Under the pieces are notes generated by a model. It saw nothing but the letters and a program-made list of their open reading frames with translations, was not told the DNA's origin and ran no database searches. A DNA stretch of 24,267 nt from Phycisphaerales bacterium UBA854 (lineage in GTDB: Bacteria > Planctomycetota > Phycisphaerae > Phycisphaerales > SM1A02): contig DBGM01000007.1 of the NCBI GenBank assembly GCA_002295885.1, positions 1-24,267 of the forward strand. Direction: 5' to 3'. Within the stretch, counting starts at the first letter, position 1. The number at the start of each line of letters is the position of its first letter. Of this stretch, positions 15,539 to 22,216 are shown piece by piece. Both the position numbers and the translations under genes were made by a program.

Positions 15539-15928
15539 ATGATCCGATCCATCGACACTCCCGCGACCCAGCGCAACATTCTCGGCGAACCGCTGCTGCC
15601 CTGCTCCCTCGAGCCACTGACCGGCTTCTACCGGAGCGGGTGCTGCGAGACCGGACCGGACGACCTCGGCAGCCACACCGTGTGCGTGGTGGTGACGGAC
15701 GAATTCCTCACATTCTCGCAGTCGGTCGGAAACGATCTCTCCACTCCCATGCCGCAGTACGGATTTCCGGGACTGAAGGACGGCGATCGCTGGTGCCTGT
15801 GCGCCCCGCGGTGGCAGGAGGCCCTGCTGAACGGATGCGCTCCGAAGGTGGTGCTCGGATCGACGCACGAGGGCGCACTGCGGCACTGCCAACTCGAGGA
15901 CCTCGAGTCGCACGCAATCGATCTCTAG
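15539..15928 (+). CDS. DUF2237 family protein
   Basis: This encodes 129 residues matching the DUF2237 family by memory of its conserved blocks: NILGEPLLPCSLEPLTGFYRSG, CCETGPDDLGSHTVCVVVT, FLTFSQSVGNDLSTPMPQYG and FPGLKDGDRWCLCAPRW. The protein is cysteine-rich, with an adjacent pair, and lacks signal or membrane segments. The function of the family is not established. It follows the Fpg gene by 17 bases on the same strand and is probably co-transcribed. Its TAG stop shares the palindrome CTAG with the convergent glpD stop. Confidence 0.85.
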   Translation: MIRSIDTPATQRNILGEPLLPCSLEPLTGFYRSGCCETGPDDLGSHTVCVVVTDEFLTFSQSVGNDLSTPMPQYGFPGLKDGDRWCLCAPRWQEALLNGCAPKVVLGSTHEGALRHCQLEDLESHAIDL

Positions 15929-17493
15929 TCGAGTTGGTAGCCGGCGGCCAGTTCGCGGAACGCCGCGGCCTGCGACTCCACCCACGCCGCATCCCGTCCC
16001 ATCTCTTCGGCCATCAGCCGCGCCACGTCCTCGGCCGCATCGGCGGCTGCGGCGGCATCCAGCAGCAGCGCCCGGGTCCGGCGGGCCAGGACATCCTCGA
16101 CCGTCCGCGCCAGTTCGCACCGCACCGCGTGCACCACCACGCCGCGTGGATAGGGAAGCCGCGCGTGCAGCGGATCCATCCCGCCCTCGATCTCCCGGCA
16201 GACGTCCAGGACCCGGGGGGCTTCCGCGCCGTAGACCCGCAGCCAGTTGGCATCGGGCATCGAAGGGTCGTCCCGATCAAGCCATCCGTGGAGACGAAGC
16301 GATTCCGTGACGCACTCCCGTCGCTCCAGCCCCCCCACGTCGATGGCGTGTTCCATGGTGTCCGCCGCCATACGACGGTACGTGGTCCACTTTCCACCGA
16401 TGATGGTGACCAGTCCCCCACGGGACACGATGATCTCGTGCTCGCGGGAGATCTTCTTGGTGGCGGTTCCCTCGTGCTTCACAAGCGGCCGCAGTCCCGC
16501 GAAGACGCTCAGCACGTCCTCGCGACCGGGATCCCGATCGAGGTAGCGGGCGGCATTGCGCAGGATGAAATCGACCTCCTCGTCCGTGGCCCGGGGTTCC
16601 AGAACGGGCTCGGGAGCCTGCTCGTCCGTCGTCCCGACGAGGCACCGTTCGTGCCAGGGGATCACGAAGAGGACCCGCCCGTCGTCGGTGTGCGGAACCA
16701 TGATCGCGGTGTTCCCCCGGAGGAACGACGCGTCGAGCACGAGGTGGACGCCGCGACTGGGCTCCACGATGGACTCCGACTCCGCATCGTCCATGCGGCG
16801 TACGGCATTGGAAAACACACCGGTGGCATTGACCACCACCCGGGCCCGCACCTCGTGCTCCGTACCGGTCTCCGAATCGCGGAAACGGACACCGGCCACG
16901 TGATCGTGTTCGTCATGGAGCAGGCCGATCACCGGAGCGTGGTTGAGCATGACCGCACCGTGATCCAGCGCCGTCCGTACGAGGGTCGTGCACATCCGGG
17001 AGTCGTCGAACTGCCCGTCGTGGTACTGCGTGCCGCCGTCGAGTCCGTCGGACTCCAGGTTCGGTATCGCCTCCATGGTCTGCCGGTGAGAGAGTCGCCG
17101 CGACGGTGCGAGATTCAGCTTGCCCGCCAGCAGGTCGTAGAGCTTCAGTCCGATGCCGTAGAAGGGTCCTTCCCACCACTTGTAGCGCGGCACCACGAAG
17201 GCGAGATCGGTGACCAGGTGCGGCGCGTTGTCGTACATCAGCCCGCGCTCGTGCAGGGCCTCCCGAACCAGGGAGATGTTCCCCTGCTGCAGGTAGCGGA
17301 CGCCGCCGTGGACCAGCTTGGTGGAGCGACTGCTCGTGGCCTTCGCGAAGTCAACCTGTTCGAGCAGCAGCGTGCGGTAGCCGCGGGCCGCGGCGTCGAC
17401 CGCGGTGCCGAGTCCGGTGGCCCCGCCTCCGATCACCAGCACGTCCCAGTCATCGCCGCCGGCGACCCGATTCATCAGGTCACTGCGCCGCAT
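15925..17493 (-). CDS. glpD: Glycerol-3-phosphate dehydrogenase (FAD-dependent)
   Basis: This 522-residue flavoprotein oxidises glycerol 3-phosphate to dihydroxyacetone phosphate and passes electrons to the quinone pool at the membrane. The N-terminal FAD motif VIGGGATGLGTAVDAAARG is followed by the family signature SSRSTKLVHGGVRYLQ. LVVNATGVF-type (VVVNATGVFSNAVRR) and GGKWTTYRRMA blocks fit GlpD, and the C-terminal DAO_C-like helical domain is present. The length is close to that of E. coli GlpD (about 500). AGGAGG lies six bases upstream of the ATG, inside the end of glpK; the genes overlap by 14 bp, so they form a glpK-glpD operon. No glycerol facilitator (glpF) is visible. Confidence 0.96.
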   Translation of the reverse strand: MRRSDLMNRVAGGDDWDVLVIGGGATGLGTAVDAAARGYRTLLLEQVDFAKATSSRSTKLVHGGVRYLQQGNISLVREALHERGLMYDNAPHLVTDLAFVVPRYKWWEGPFYGIGLKLYDLLAGKLNLAPSRRLSHRQTMEAIPNLESDGLDGGTQYHDGQFDDSRMCTTLVRTALDHGAVMLNHAPVIGLLHDEHDHVAGVRFRDSETGTEHEVRARVVVNATGVFSNAVRRMDDAESESIVEPSRGVHLVLDASFLRGNTAIMVPHTDDGRVLFVIPWHERCLVGTTDEQAPEPVLEPRATDEEVDFILRNAARYLDRDPGREDVLSVFAGLRPLVKHEGTATKKISREHEIIVSRGGLVTIIGGKWTTYRRMAADTMEHAIDVGGLERRECVTESLRLHGWLDRDDPSMPDANWLRVYGAEAPRVLDVCREIEGGMDPLHARLPYPRGVVVHAVRCELARTVEDVLARRTRALLLDAAAAADAAEDVARLMAEEMGRDAAWVESQAAAFRELAAGYQLD

Positions 17494-18991
17494 CGTCGTC
17501 CTCCTGCATCCAGCCCCGGGCCCGGGTCACGGCCCGGCTCCAGCGAGCCATGCGTGCGGCCCGTTCGTCGGCCGCCATCCCGGCTTCGAACCGGTGCTCC
17601 TGGTGCCAGTGCCCGCTGATGTCCGAAAGCGAACCGTAGACGCCGGCGGCGAGTCCGGCCATGAAGGCGGCCCCGAGGGCGGTGGTCTCCAGCACCTGCG
17701 GCCGCAGGACGGGCCGATCCAGCATGTCGGACTGGATCTGCATGAGCAGATCGCTGGCTGCGGCTCCCCCGTCGACGCGCAATTCCGTCAACGGCACGCC
17801 CGAATCCCCCTCCATGGCAGCCAGGAGATCGCACACCTGGCACGCGATGCCTTCGAGCGTCGCCCGCGCCACGTGGGCGTCGGTGCTGCCGCGGGTGAGG
17901 CCGAGAATCGCGCCGCGTGCGAAGGGATCCCAGTACGGAGCTCCCAGACCGGCGAAGGCGGGCACGAGCACCACGCCGCCGCTGTCGGGCACGGAGCCGG
18001 CGAGTTCGTTCACCGCCGGCGCATCGTGAATCAGCTTCAGACCGTCACGCAACCACTGGATGGACGCACCGCCCATGAAGACGCTGCCCTCCAGCGCGTA
18101 GGTCGGATCCTGTCCGTCCAGCTGCCACGCGACGGTCGTGAGCATGTTGTGCTCGCTGGTGATGGCGACGTCTCCGGTGTTCATCAGGAGGAAGCATCCG
18201 GTGCCGTAGGTCGTCTTCGCCATTCCCGGTTCGACGCAGGCCTGCCCGAACAGCGCGGACTGCTGGTCGCCGATCATGCCGCCGATGTGCACCGGCTCCC
18301 CGAGCAGCGATGCGTCGGTGGCACCGAAGTCGCAACTGGTGGGACGGACCTCGGGAAGCATCCCCGCGGGGATCCCGAACAGTTCGAGCAGCTCCTCGTC
18401 CCACCGACCGCGGTGGAGATCGAAGAGCAGGGTGCGACATGCATTGGACACGTCCGTGCAGTGCACGGCCCCGCCGGTGAGGTTCCAGAGCAGCCAGCAG
18501 TCGATGGTGCCGAACGCGATGTGCCCCGCTTCGGCATCGGCCCGCAGTCCGTCCACCTCCTCCAGGAGCCAGTGGATCTTTGATGCGCAGAAATAGGGGT
18601 CCAGCAGCAGACCGGTCCGGCTGCGGACCAGCTCCCGGTGGGCGGGGGTGTCGAAACGCCCGATGAGGTCGGCGGTGCGTCGATCCTGCCAGACGATCGC
18701 GTTGTAGACGGGGCGACCCGTCCGACGATCCCACAGCACGACGGTCTCGCGCTGGTTGGTGATTCCGATCGACACGATGTCACCGGCCGCAAGCCCGGCC
18801 TGCTCCAGCGCCTCGGTCATGGTCCGGCGCTGGGTGGTCCAGATCTCCTCCGCATCGTGCTCGACCCAGCCGGGGTGCGGGAAGTGCTGGGCGAACTCGT
18901 GCTGGGCCACCGAGACGATGTTGCAATCCGCGTCGAAGATGATCGTGCGACAACTGGTCGTGCCTTCGTCAAGCGCCATCAGATAGGTCAT
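17480..18991 (-). CDS. glpK: Glycerol kinase
   Basis: This 503-residue FGGY-family kinase phosphorylates glycerol to glycerol 3-phosphate, the substrate of the adjoining GlpD. The start MTYLMALDEGTTSCRTIIFD holds the phosphate-binding loop. TNQRETVVLWDRRTG, the glycerol-site region, GGMIGDQQSALFGQACVEPG and the C-terminal FGGY motif VDGGAAASDLLMQIQSDML are all in place, and the length equals E. coli GlpK. I chose the ATG at 18991 because it begins the conserved N-terminus and has AAGGA about a dozen bases upstream; the open frame continues to 19039 without family character. It is the first gene of the operon, so control should lie in the AT-richer region above 18992. Confidence 0.97.
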   Translation of the reverse strand: MTYLMALDEGTTSCRTIIFDADCNIVSVAQHEFAQHFPHPGWVEHDAEEIWTTQRRTMTEALEQAGLAAGDIVSIGITNQRETVVLWDRRTGRPVYNAIVWQDRRTADLIGRFDTPAHRELVRSRTGLLLDPYFCASKIHWLLEEVDGLRADAEAGHIAFGTIDCWLLWNLTGGAVHCTDVSNACRTLLFDLHRGRWDEELLELFGIPAGMLPEVRPTSCDFGATDASLLGEPVHIGGMIGDQQSALFGQACVEPGMAKTTYGTGCFLLMNTGDVAITSEHNMLTTVAWQLDGQDPTYALEGSVFMGGASIQWLRDGLKLIHDAPAVNELAGSVPDSGGVVLVPAFAGLGAPYWDPFARGAILGLTRGSTDAHVARATLEGIACQVCDLLAAMEGDSGVPLTELRVDGGAAASDLLMQIQSDMLDRPVLRPQVLETTALGAAFMAGLAAGVYGSLSDISGHWHQEHRFEAGMAADERAARMARWSRAVTRARGWMQEDDDAAQ

Positions 18992-19277
18992 GGCCGGAAA
19001 TCCTTCTTCATGCTGCGGGTCGATTCGGCGAATACGCATGATTGCTCACAAGTCACCCACAGACAACCACAACGAATACGAAGTTTCCCGGAATCGGTCT
19101 GCTGCGGACGGAAATTGCTAACTGTCTTGCAGGGACCGAATTGGAATTCAACAACGGCGACGGACCGTCCGTTCCGATCGAAAAAAATTGCCCAACCCCC
19201 GTTCAAGCCCCATACAGGACCCGGTATTTGTTCAAATAGGTTCAAGAAGGGGAGACCGATAAACCGATTTCCCGGGT

Positions 19278-19310
19278 GGACGGATCACCTGCCCCACCAC
19301 AGGCCCGTCC
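19278..19310 (+). other. Imperfect hairpin upstream of the lemA side
   Basis: GGACGG (19278-19283) pairs with CCGTCC (19305-19310), and CCTG (19288-19291) pairs with CAGG (19300-19303). They are separated by a small internal loop (ATCA opposite C) and an eight-base apical loop. With the stronger hairpin 29 bases downstream it may be part of a structured leader or small RNA. The strand is uncertain. Confidence 0.35.
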
Positions 19311-19338
19311 CCCAACAGACTTCCTTCTCTTCTCTTCC

Positions 19339-19374
19339 GTCACCTCCAGGCTCCACCGCCTGGAGGTGATTTTT
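19339..19374 (+). promoter_or_regulatory. Hairpin that buries a perfect Shine-Dalgarno sequence (or an intrinsic terminator)
   Basis: CACCTCCAGG (19341-19350) pairs perfectly with CCTGGAGGTG (19359-19368) across an eight-base loop. T19340-A19369 and G19339-T19370 extend the stem to 12 pairs. The 3' arm contains GGAGGTGAT, an exact complement of the usual 16S rRNA 3' end, six bases before an ATG at 19376. The 5' arm contains TCACCTCC, the anti-SD sequence itself. T5 follows (19370-19374), so the same element could act as a rho-independent terminator for a plus-strand transcript begun upstream, where no plus-strand gene is known. Confidence 0.55.
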
Positions 19375-19375
19375 C

Positions 19376-19519
19376 ATGGGCATCGCATTCGACGGAACCC
19401 CGCTCCCGGAGCAGAAAGCGGCCTTCTCCGGTTGTACAGAGCGGCTGACTCTCCCCCACGTCGGCGACGGCGGCAGCACCCACGGCGGCGTGCACCGGTT
19501 CACCCGAACAAAGCACTGA
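19376..19519 (+). CDS. Possible 47-aa ORF behind the sequestered ribosome binding site
   Basis: The ATG follows a perfect GGAGGTGAT Shine-Dalgarno sequence at good spacing and opens a 47-codon frame (starting MGIAFDGTPLPEQKAAF, ending HRFTRTKH) that stops 39 bases before lemA. I recognise no family. The middle is encoded by the 36-bp direct repeat, whose reverse strand matches the end of the PqqB-like gene, so the coding sense is doubtful. It could be a leader peptide controlling lemA, or no gene at all. Confidence 0.25.
   Translation: MGIAFDGTPLPEQKAAFSGCTERLTLPHVGDGGSTHGGVHRFTRTKH
19437..19472. repeat. 36-bp direct repeat, left copy
   Basis: This copy is identical at 34 of 36 positions, without gaps, to 21163-21198 in the same orientation. 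It starts CAGAGCGGCTGAC and ends CCCACGTCGGCGACGGCG. Read leftward it encodes AVADVGESQPL, nearly the C-terminus of the PqqB-like protein (AVADVGECQPL), but the stop codon is changed to TGT. It looks like a detached remnant of that gene's 3' end. The two copies bracket lemA and its partner gene, 1726 bp apart. Confidence 0.8.
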
Positions 19520-19558
19520 GAATGTATTCTGAACTCCTTCACACAGGGAGGGAGCCTC

Positions 19559-20164
19559 ATGTTCACACCCGTACTCATCGCCATGTCGACCGGGGCAGTC
19601 GTCGCAATCGCCGTTGGCGTTGCCGTCGTACTGCTGATCATCATCGTGATCGCGATGTACAACAAACTTGTCCGGCTACGCCAGTCATGCAAGGAGTCCT
19701 GGGCGGACATCGACACCGAACTCCAGCGTCGCCACGATCTGATCCCGAACATCATCGAGACGGTCAAGGGCTACGCGACGCACGAGAAGAGCGTCCTCGA
19801 GGAGGTCACGAAGCTCCGCAATCAGGCGGTGGCCGACAAGGACAAATCGCCGGCCGAGCGGGCCAAGGTCGAGGACCAGCTCGGCAAGGCGGCCGGCGGC
19901 CTGATGGCCACCTTCGAGGCCTACCCGGACCTCAAGGCCAACCAGAACTTCCTGCAGCTCCAGAACGAACTCAGCGAGACCGAGACCCGCATCGCCCGGG
20001 CCCGACGCTTCTACAACGCGAACGTCCGTGACTTCTCAAACGGCATCCAGATGTTCCCAGGCAGCATCATCGCCGGGGTGGGTGGCTTCAAGGACGGTGA
20101 ATTCGATTTCTTCAAAGCCGACGAGACGGCACGCGAAGCCGTGAAGGTCGACTTCGGCAGTTGA
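19559..20164 (+). CDS. lemA: LemA family protein
   Basis: This encodes 201 residues. A single membrane segment at about residues 12-33 is followed by the LemA signature: MYNKLVRLRQSCKESWADID, QRRHDLIPNIIETVKGYATHE, a helical middle, and NELSETETRIARARRFYNAN. Length and order are those of typical LemA proteins (about 185-200 aa). LemA proteins are membrane-anchored antiparallel helical bundles with the N-terminus outside; their molecular role is unsettled, and they are often encoded beside TPM-domain or other membrane proteins. GGGAGG lies just upstream of the ATG. The next gene on the strand encodes a larger membrane protein, probably its partner. Confidence 0.95.
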   Translation: MFTPVLIAMSTGAVVAIAVGVAVVLLIIIVIAMYNKLVRLRQSCKESWADIDTELQRRHDLIPNIIETVKGYATHEKSVLEEVTKLRNQAVADKDKSPAERAKVEDQLGKAAGGLMATFEAYPDLKANQNFLQLQNELSETETRIARARRFYNANVRDFSNGIQMFPGSIIAGVGGFKDGEFDFFKADETAREAVKVDFGS

Positions 20165-20263
20165 GGCCCGATTCACTGCACACGCATCTTCGCCGCGGCC
20201 GGCTTCGGCGCACCCCGTGCTTCCGAGCAACTGCCGCATTCGTCACACACAGGAACCACCGCA

Positions 20264-21139
20264 ATGAAGACTGATGAAGACCAAATGAAATGGGCCGAGA
20301 GCGACGGATTCCACCGCCAACTGATTCCGTTCGCGGTGATCGGGGCCGTGGTCGGCCCCTTCGTCGTGATGAGCATCATCGCCCACTTCACGAACAGCGA
20401 CCGGCTGCTGCCCTCGCTGATCGACCTCATCCTCGGAGTCCCGATCGGCCTCGTCGGCGGGTACATCGTGGGACAGGCAGCGATACAGGCCCTCCTGCAG
20501 CGTATCCGCTGGGCACGGGATCACGGCTGGACCTACGAATCCAACGGCAAGGCGGCCCTGCAGTCGAAGGTCAAGAACGCGAAGGAACTCAAGCACGCCA
20601 CCACCTTCTGGAAGATGGCCACCAAGAACTGCTACATGACGCGGACCGTCAACGGCCGCGGAGCGTGCATCATGCTCGCATCCGAAGGCGATGACAGGAA
20701 CAACCAGACCCGCAAGCATCGGTCGTTCCTCGTCTTCGACGCCGGCACCGAGTGCGAACACGTCGTGATCCACCCCCATCACATGACCGACGCGATCGAC
20801 CTCCCCGGCGGCATGCAGCCGATCACGTTCGAACTGAACGAGTTCAACAAGCAATGGACCGTCAAGGGCACTGATCCGAAATCGGCCTACGACCGGATCA
20901 GCCAGAAGACGATCGACTACCTCATGCAGCACGGAACCAACTATTCGGTCGAGTTCAAGGGCGGGCTGGTGATCGTCTCGTCGAACGCAGCCGACTACCG
21001 GTCGTTCCCCTCGCTCATGGGGTACGCCACCGGCCTGACCCGCGTCATCGAAGATGATCTCCTGCCGCTCTTCGACTTCCTCGAGAGGGAGCATGCGGCC
21101 GATGCATCGAAGGCCGCCGATCACAGTCATTCGTCGTGA
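20264..21139 (+). CDS. Two-TM membrane protein downstream of lemA, unknown function
   Basis: This encodes 291 residues. After a polar N-terminus come two hydrophobic segments (about residues 20-42 and 48-72). They lead to a basic stretch, RIRWARDHGWTYESNGKAALQSK, and a soluble domain of about 190 residues. This domain has alternating beta-type strands (SFLVFDAGTECEHVVIHP, YSVEFKGGLVIVSS) and a C-terminal helix, ending in a His/Ser-rich tail. The layout (two TMs, then an RxGW-type motif and a beta domain) recalls DUF3137/GIDE-like proteins found beside LemA, but the match is by pattern only. AGGA lies upstream of the ATG. The 99-bp gap after lemA shows no terminator, so one operon is likely. 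Confidence 0.8.
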   Translation: MKTDEDQMKWAESDGFHRQLIPFAVIGAVVGPFVVMSIIAHFTNSDRLLPSLIDLILGVPIGLVGGYIVGQAAIQALLQRIRWARDHGWTYESNGKAALQSKVKNAKELKHATTFWKMATKNCYMTRTVNGRGACIMLASEGDDRNNQTRKHRSFLVFDAGTECEHVVIHPHHMTDAIDLPGGMQPITFELNEFNKQWTVKGTDPKSAYDRISQKTIDYLMQHGTNYSVEFKGGLVIVSSNAADYRSFPSLMGYATGLTRVIEDDLLPLFDFLEREHAADASKAADHSHSS

Positions 21140-21161
21140 GCAGGCGATACGGCCAATCGAA

Positions 21162-22124
21162 TCAGAGCGGCTGACACTCTCCCACGTCGGCGACGGCGAA
21201 CCCACGCTCGGCAACCTCGGTCTGCAACTCGGACCGGGTCAGGGCTGGATTCGTGTGATTGAGGTGGATGAACCGGATCGATCCCGGATGGGCCGCCACC
21301 CGCTCGCCCAGCCGTTCCATGGTGGTGACCATCGCCGGATGCGGAATCTCCGAAAGATCCCGACCGGGCAGTTCGCGCCCGTCGTAGAAGGTGCCGTCGA
21401 CGTAGGCCACATCGACCCCTTCGAGCAGACGGGACAGCATCCCGGGTCGCACGTCCCAGCGATCGATGTCGGGCACGAACAGCAGCGTGCGCGCCGGACC
21501 GCCGATGCGGAACGCAACCGTGTCGCTGAACTCGTCGCGGTGCGGAACATTGATCGCCTCGACCCGCAGGCCCTCGATGGGTTCGAAGACCGCTCCCGCT
21601 GAACCTGATCCATCCACCGACCCCGGGGCGCATTCGATCAGATCGATGTTGTCCTGCTCGACCAGTTGCGACCAGGGACCGTTGTCACGCAGGAACGCCG
21701 CCATGGCCGGGGTGACGTGCACCGGCATGCGATGCGAATCGGCGACCTCCTGCCCGAGGTACATGAGTCCGGTGTAGTGCCCAATGTGGGCGTGGGTCAG
21801 CAGCACCGCGTCGACCGGCTGCCGTCCCCGGCCGGAGACTCCGGTCAGATCGTGCAGCAGCCGAAGCTGGGAGTCGATGCCGGGAGTCGCTTCGATCAGG
21901 ACCAGTCGACCGGTCTCCCGGTCGTGGATGCCCAGGCAGGCGGGCGTCTCGACGATTCCGCGGTCACGGGCGTCGACGCAGCAGGGCTTCTCGCAGCCCG
22001 CGTGCGGCAGTCCACCGTCCTGGCTGCGACCGAGCACGTAGACATCGAAGCGGCACCGGTCGTCCTCCGGCTCGTGCGGGGACGAAATCGATCCGTCGGG
22101 CGACAGCACCGGTCGCAGCTTCAT
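21162..22124 (-). CDS. PqqB-like metallo-beta-lactamase-fold hydrolase
   Basis: This 320-residue protein carries the PqqB-type opening VYVLGRSQDGGLPHAGCEKPCC. The metal-binding motif LTHAHIGHYTGL follows (HxHxGH, where classical MBL enzymes have HxHxDH). Further blocks are VPHRDEFSDTVAF, LLFVPDIDRWD, VDGTFYDG and IRFIHLNHTNPAL. It resembles the stand-alone PqqB-like hydrolases of Bacteroidetes and Planctomycetes rather than a PQQ operon member, since no pqqA, C, D or E is present. A phosphodiesterase or lactonase-like hydrolase is possible. The ATG at 22124 begins MKLRPVLSPDG; the open frame reaches 22175 without family sequence. Its last 12 codons lie in the right copy of the 36-bp repeat. 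Confidence 0.87.
   Translation of the reverse strand: MKLRPVLSPDGSISSPHEPEDDRCRFDVYVLGRSQDGGLPHAGCEKPCCVDARDRGIVETPACLGIHDRETGRLVLIEATPGIDSQLRLLHDLTGVSGRGRQPVDAVLLTHAHIGHYTGLMYLGQEVADSHRMPVHVTPAMAAFLRDNGPWSQLVEQDNIDLIECAPGSVDGSGSAGAVFEPIEGLRVEAINVPHRDEFSDTVAFRIGGPARTLLFVPDIDRWDVRPGMLSRLLEGVDVAYVDGTFYDGRELPGRDLSEIPHPAMVTTMERLGERVAAHPGSIRFIHLNHTNPALTRSELQTEVAERGFAVADVGECQPL
21163..21198. repeat. 36-bp direct repeat, right copy
   Basis: This copy coincides with the last codons and most of the stop codon of the PqqB-like gene (leftward AVADVGECQPL then stop). It matches 19437-19472 at 34 of 36 positions. Because it completes a functional gene end, it is probably the intact copy and the left one the remnant. 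Confidence 0.8.
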
Positions 22125-22216
22125 GGCCTCAACTCCAGAACACGGCGAGGATCCGGCGGAGAACGGTCGACGCACGATCCCCCGTCCGGTGCATCCACTC
22201 TAGACTACCGCTCAGC

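Larger units (their letters stand above)
18992..19558. other. 567-bp intergenic region, AT-richer, between glpK and lemA
   Basis: This is the longest stretch without an assured gene. It must contain the leftward glpK promoter and the rightward lemA promoter. On the glpK side there are a GAATTGGAATTC dyad (19138-19149), ACGGACcGTCCGT (19160-19172), an A7 run (19181-19187) and three GTTCAA hexamers (19201, 19230, 19240). On the lemA side are two hairpins, a possible 47-codon ORF and a 36-bp repeat, listed separately. The base composition is visibly less GC-rich than the neighbours between about 19040 and 19260. I could not identify a known RNA family. Confidence 0.7.

Noticed and set aside
18988..19245. 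Small frames on both strands in the glpK-lemA gap (85 codons minus, 65 codons plus)
   Set aside because: Neither has a ribosome binding site or family character. The minus-strand one overlaps the glpK start and the plus-strand one needs a TTG start.
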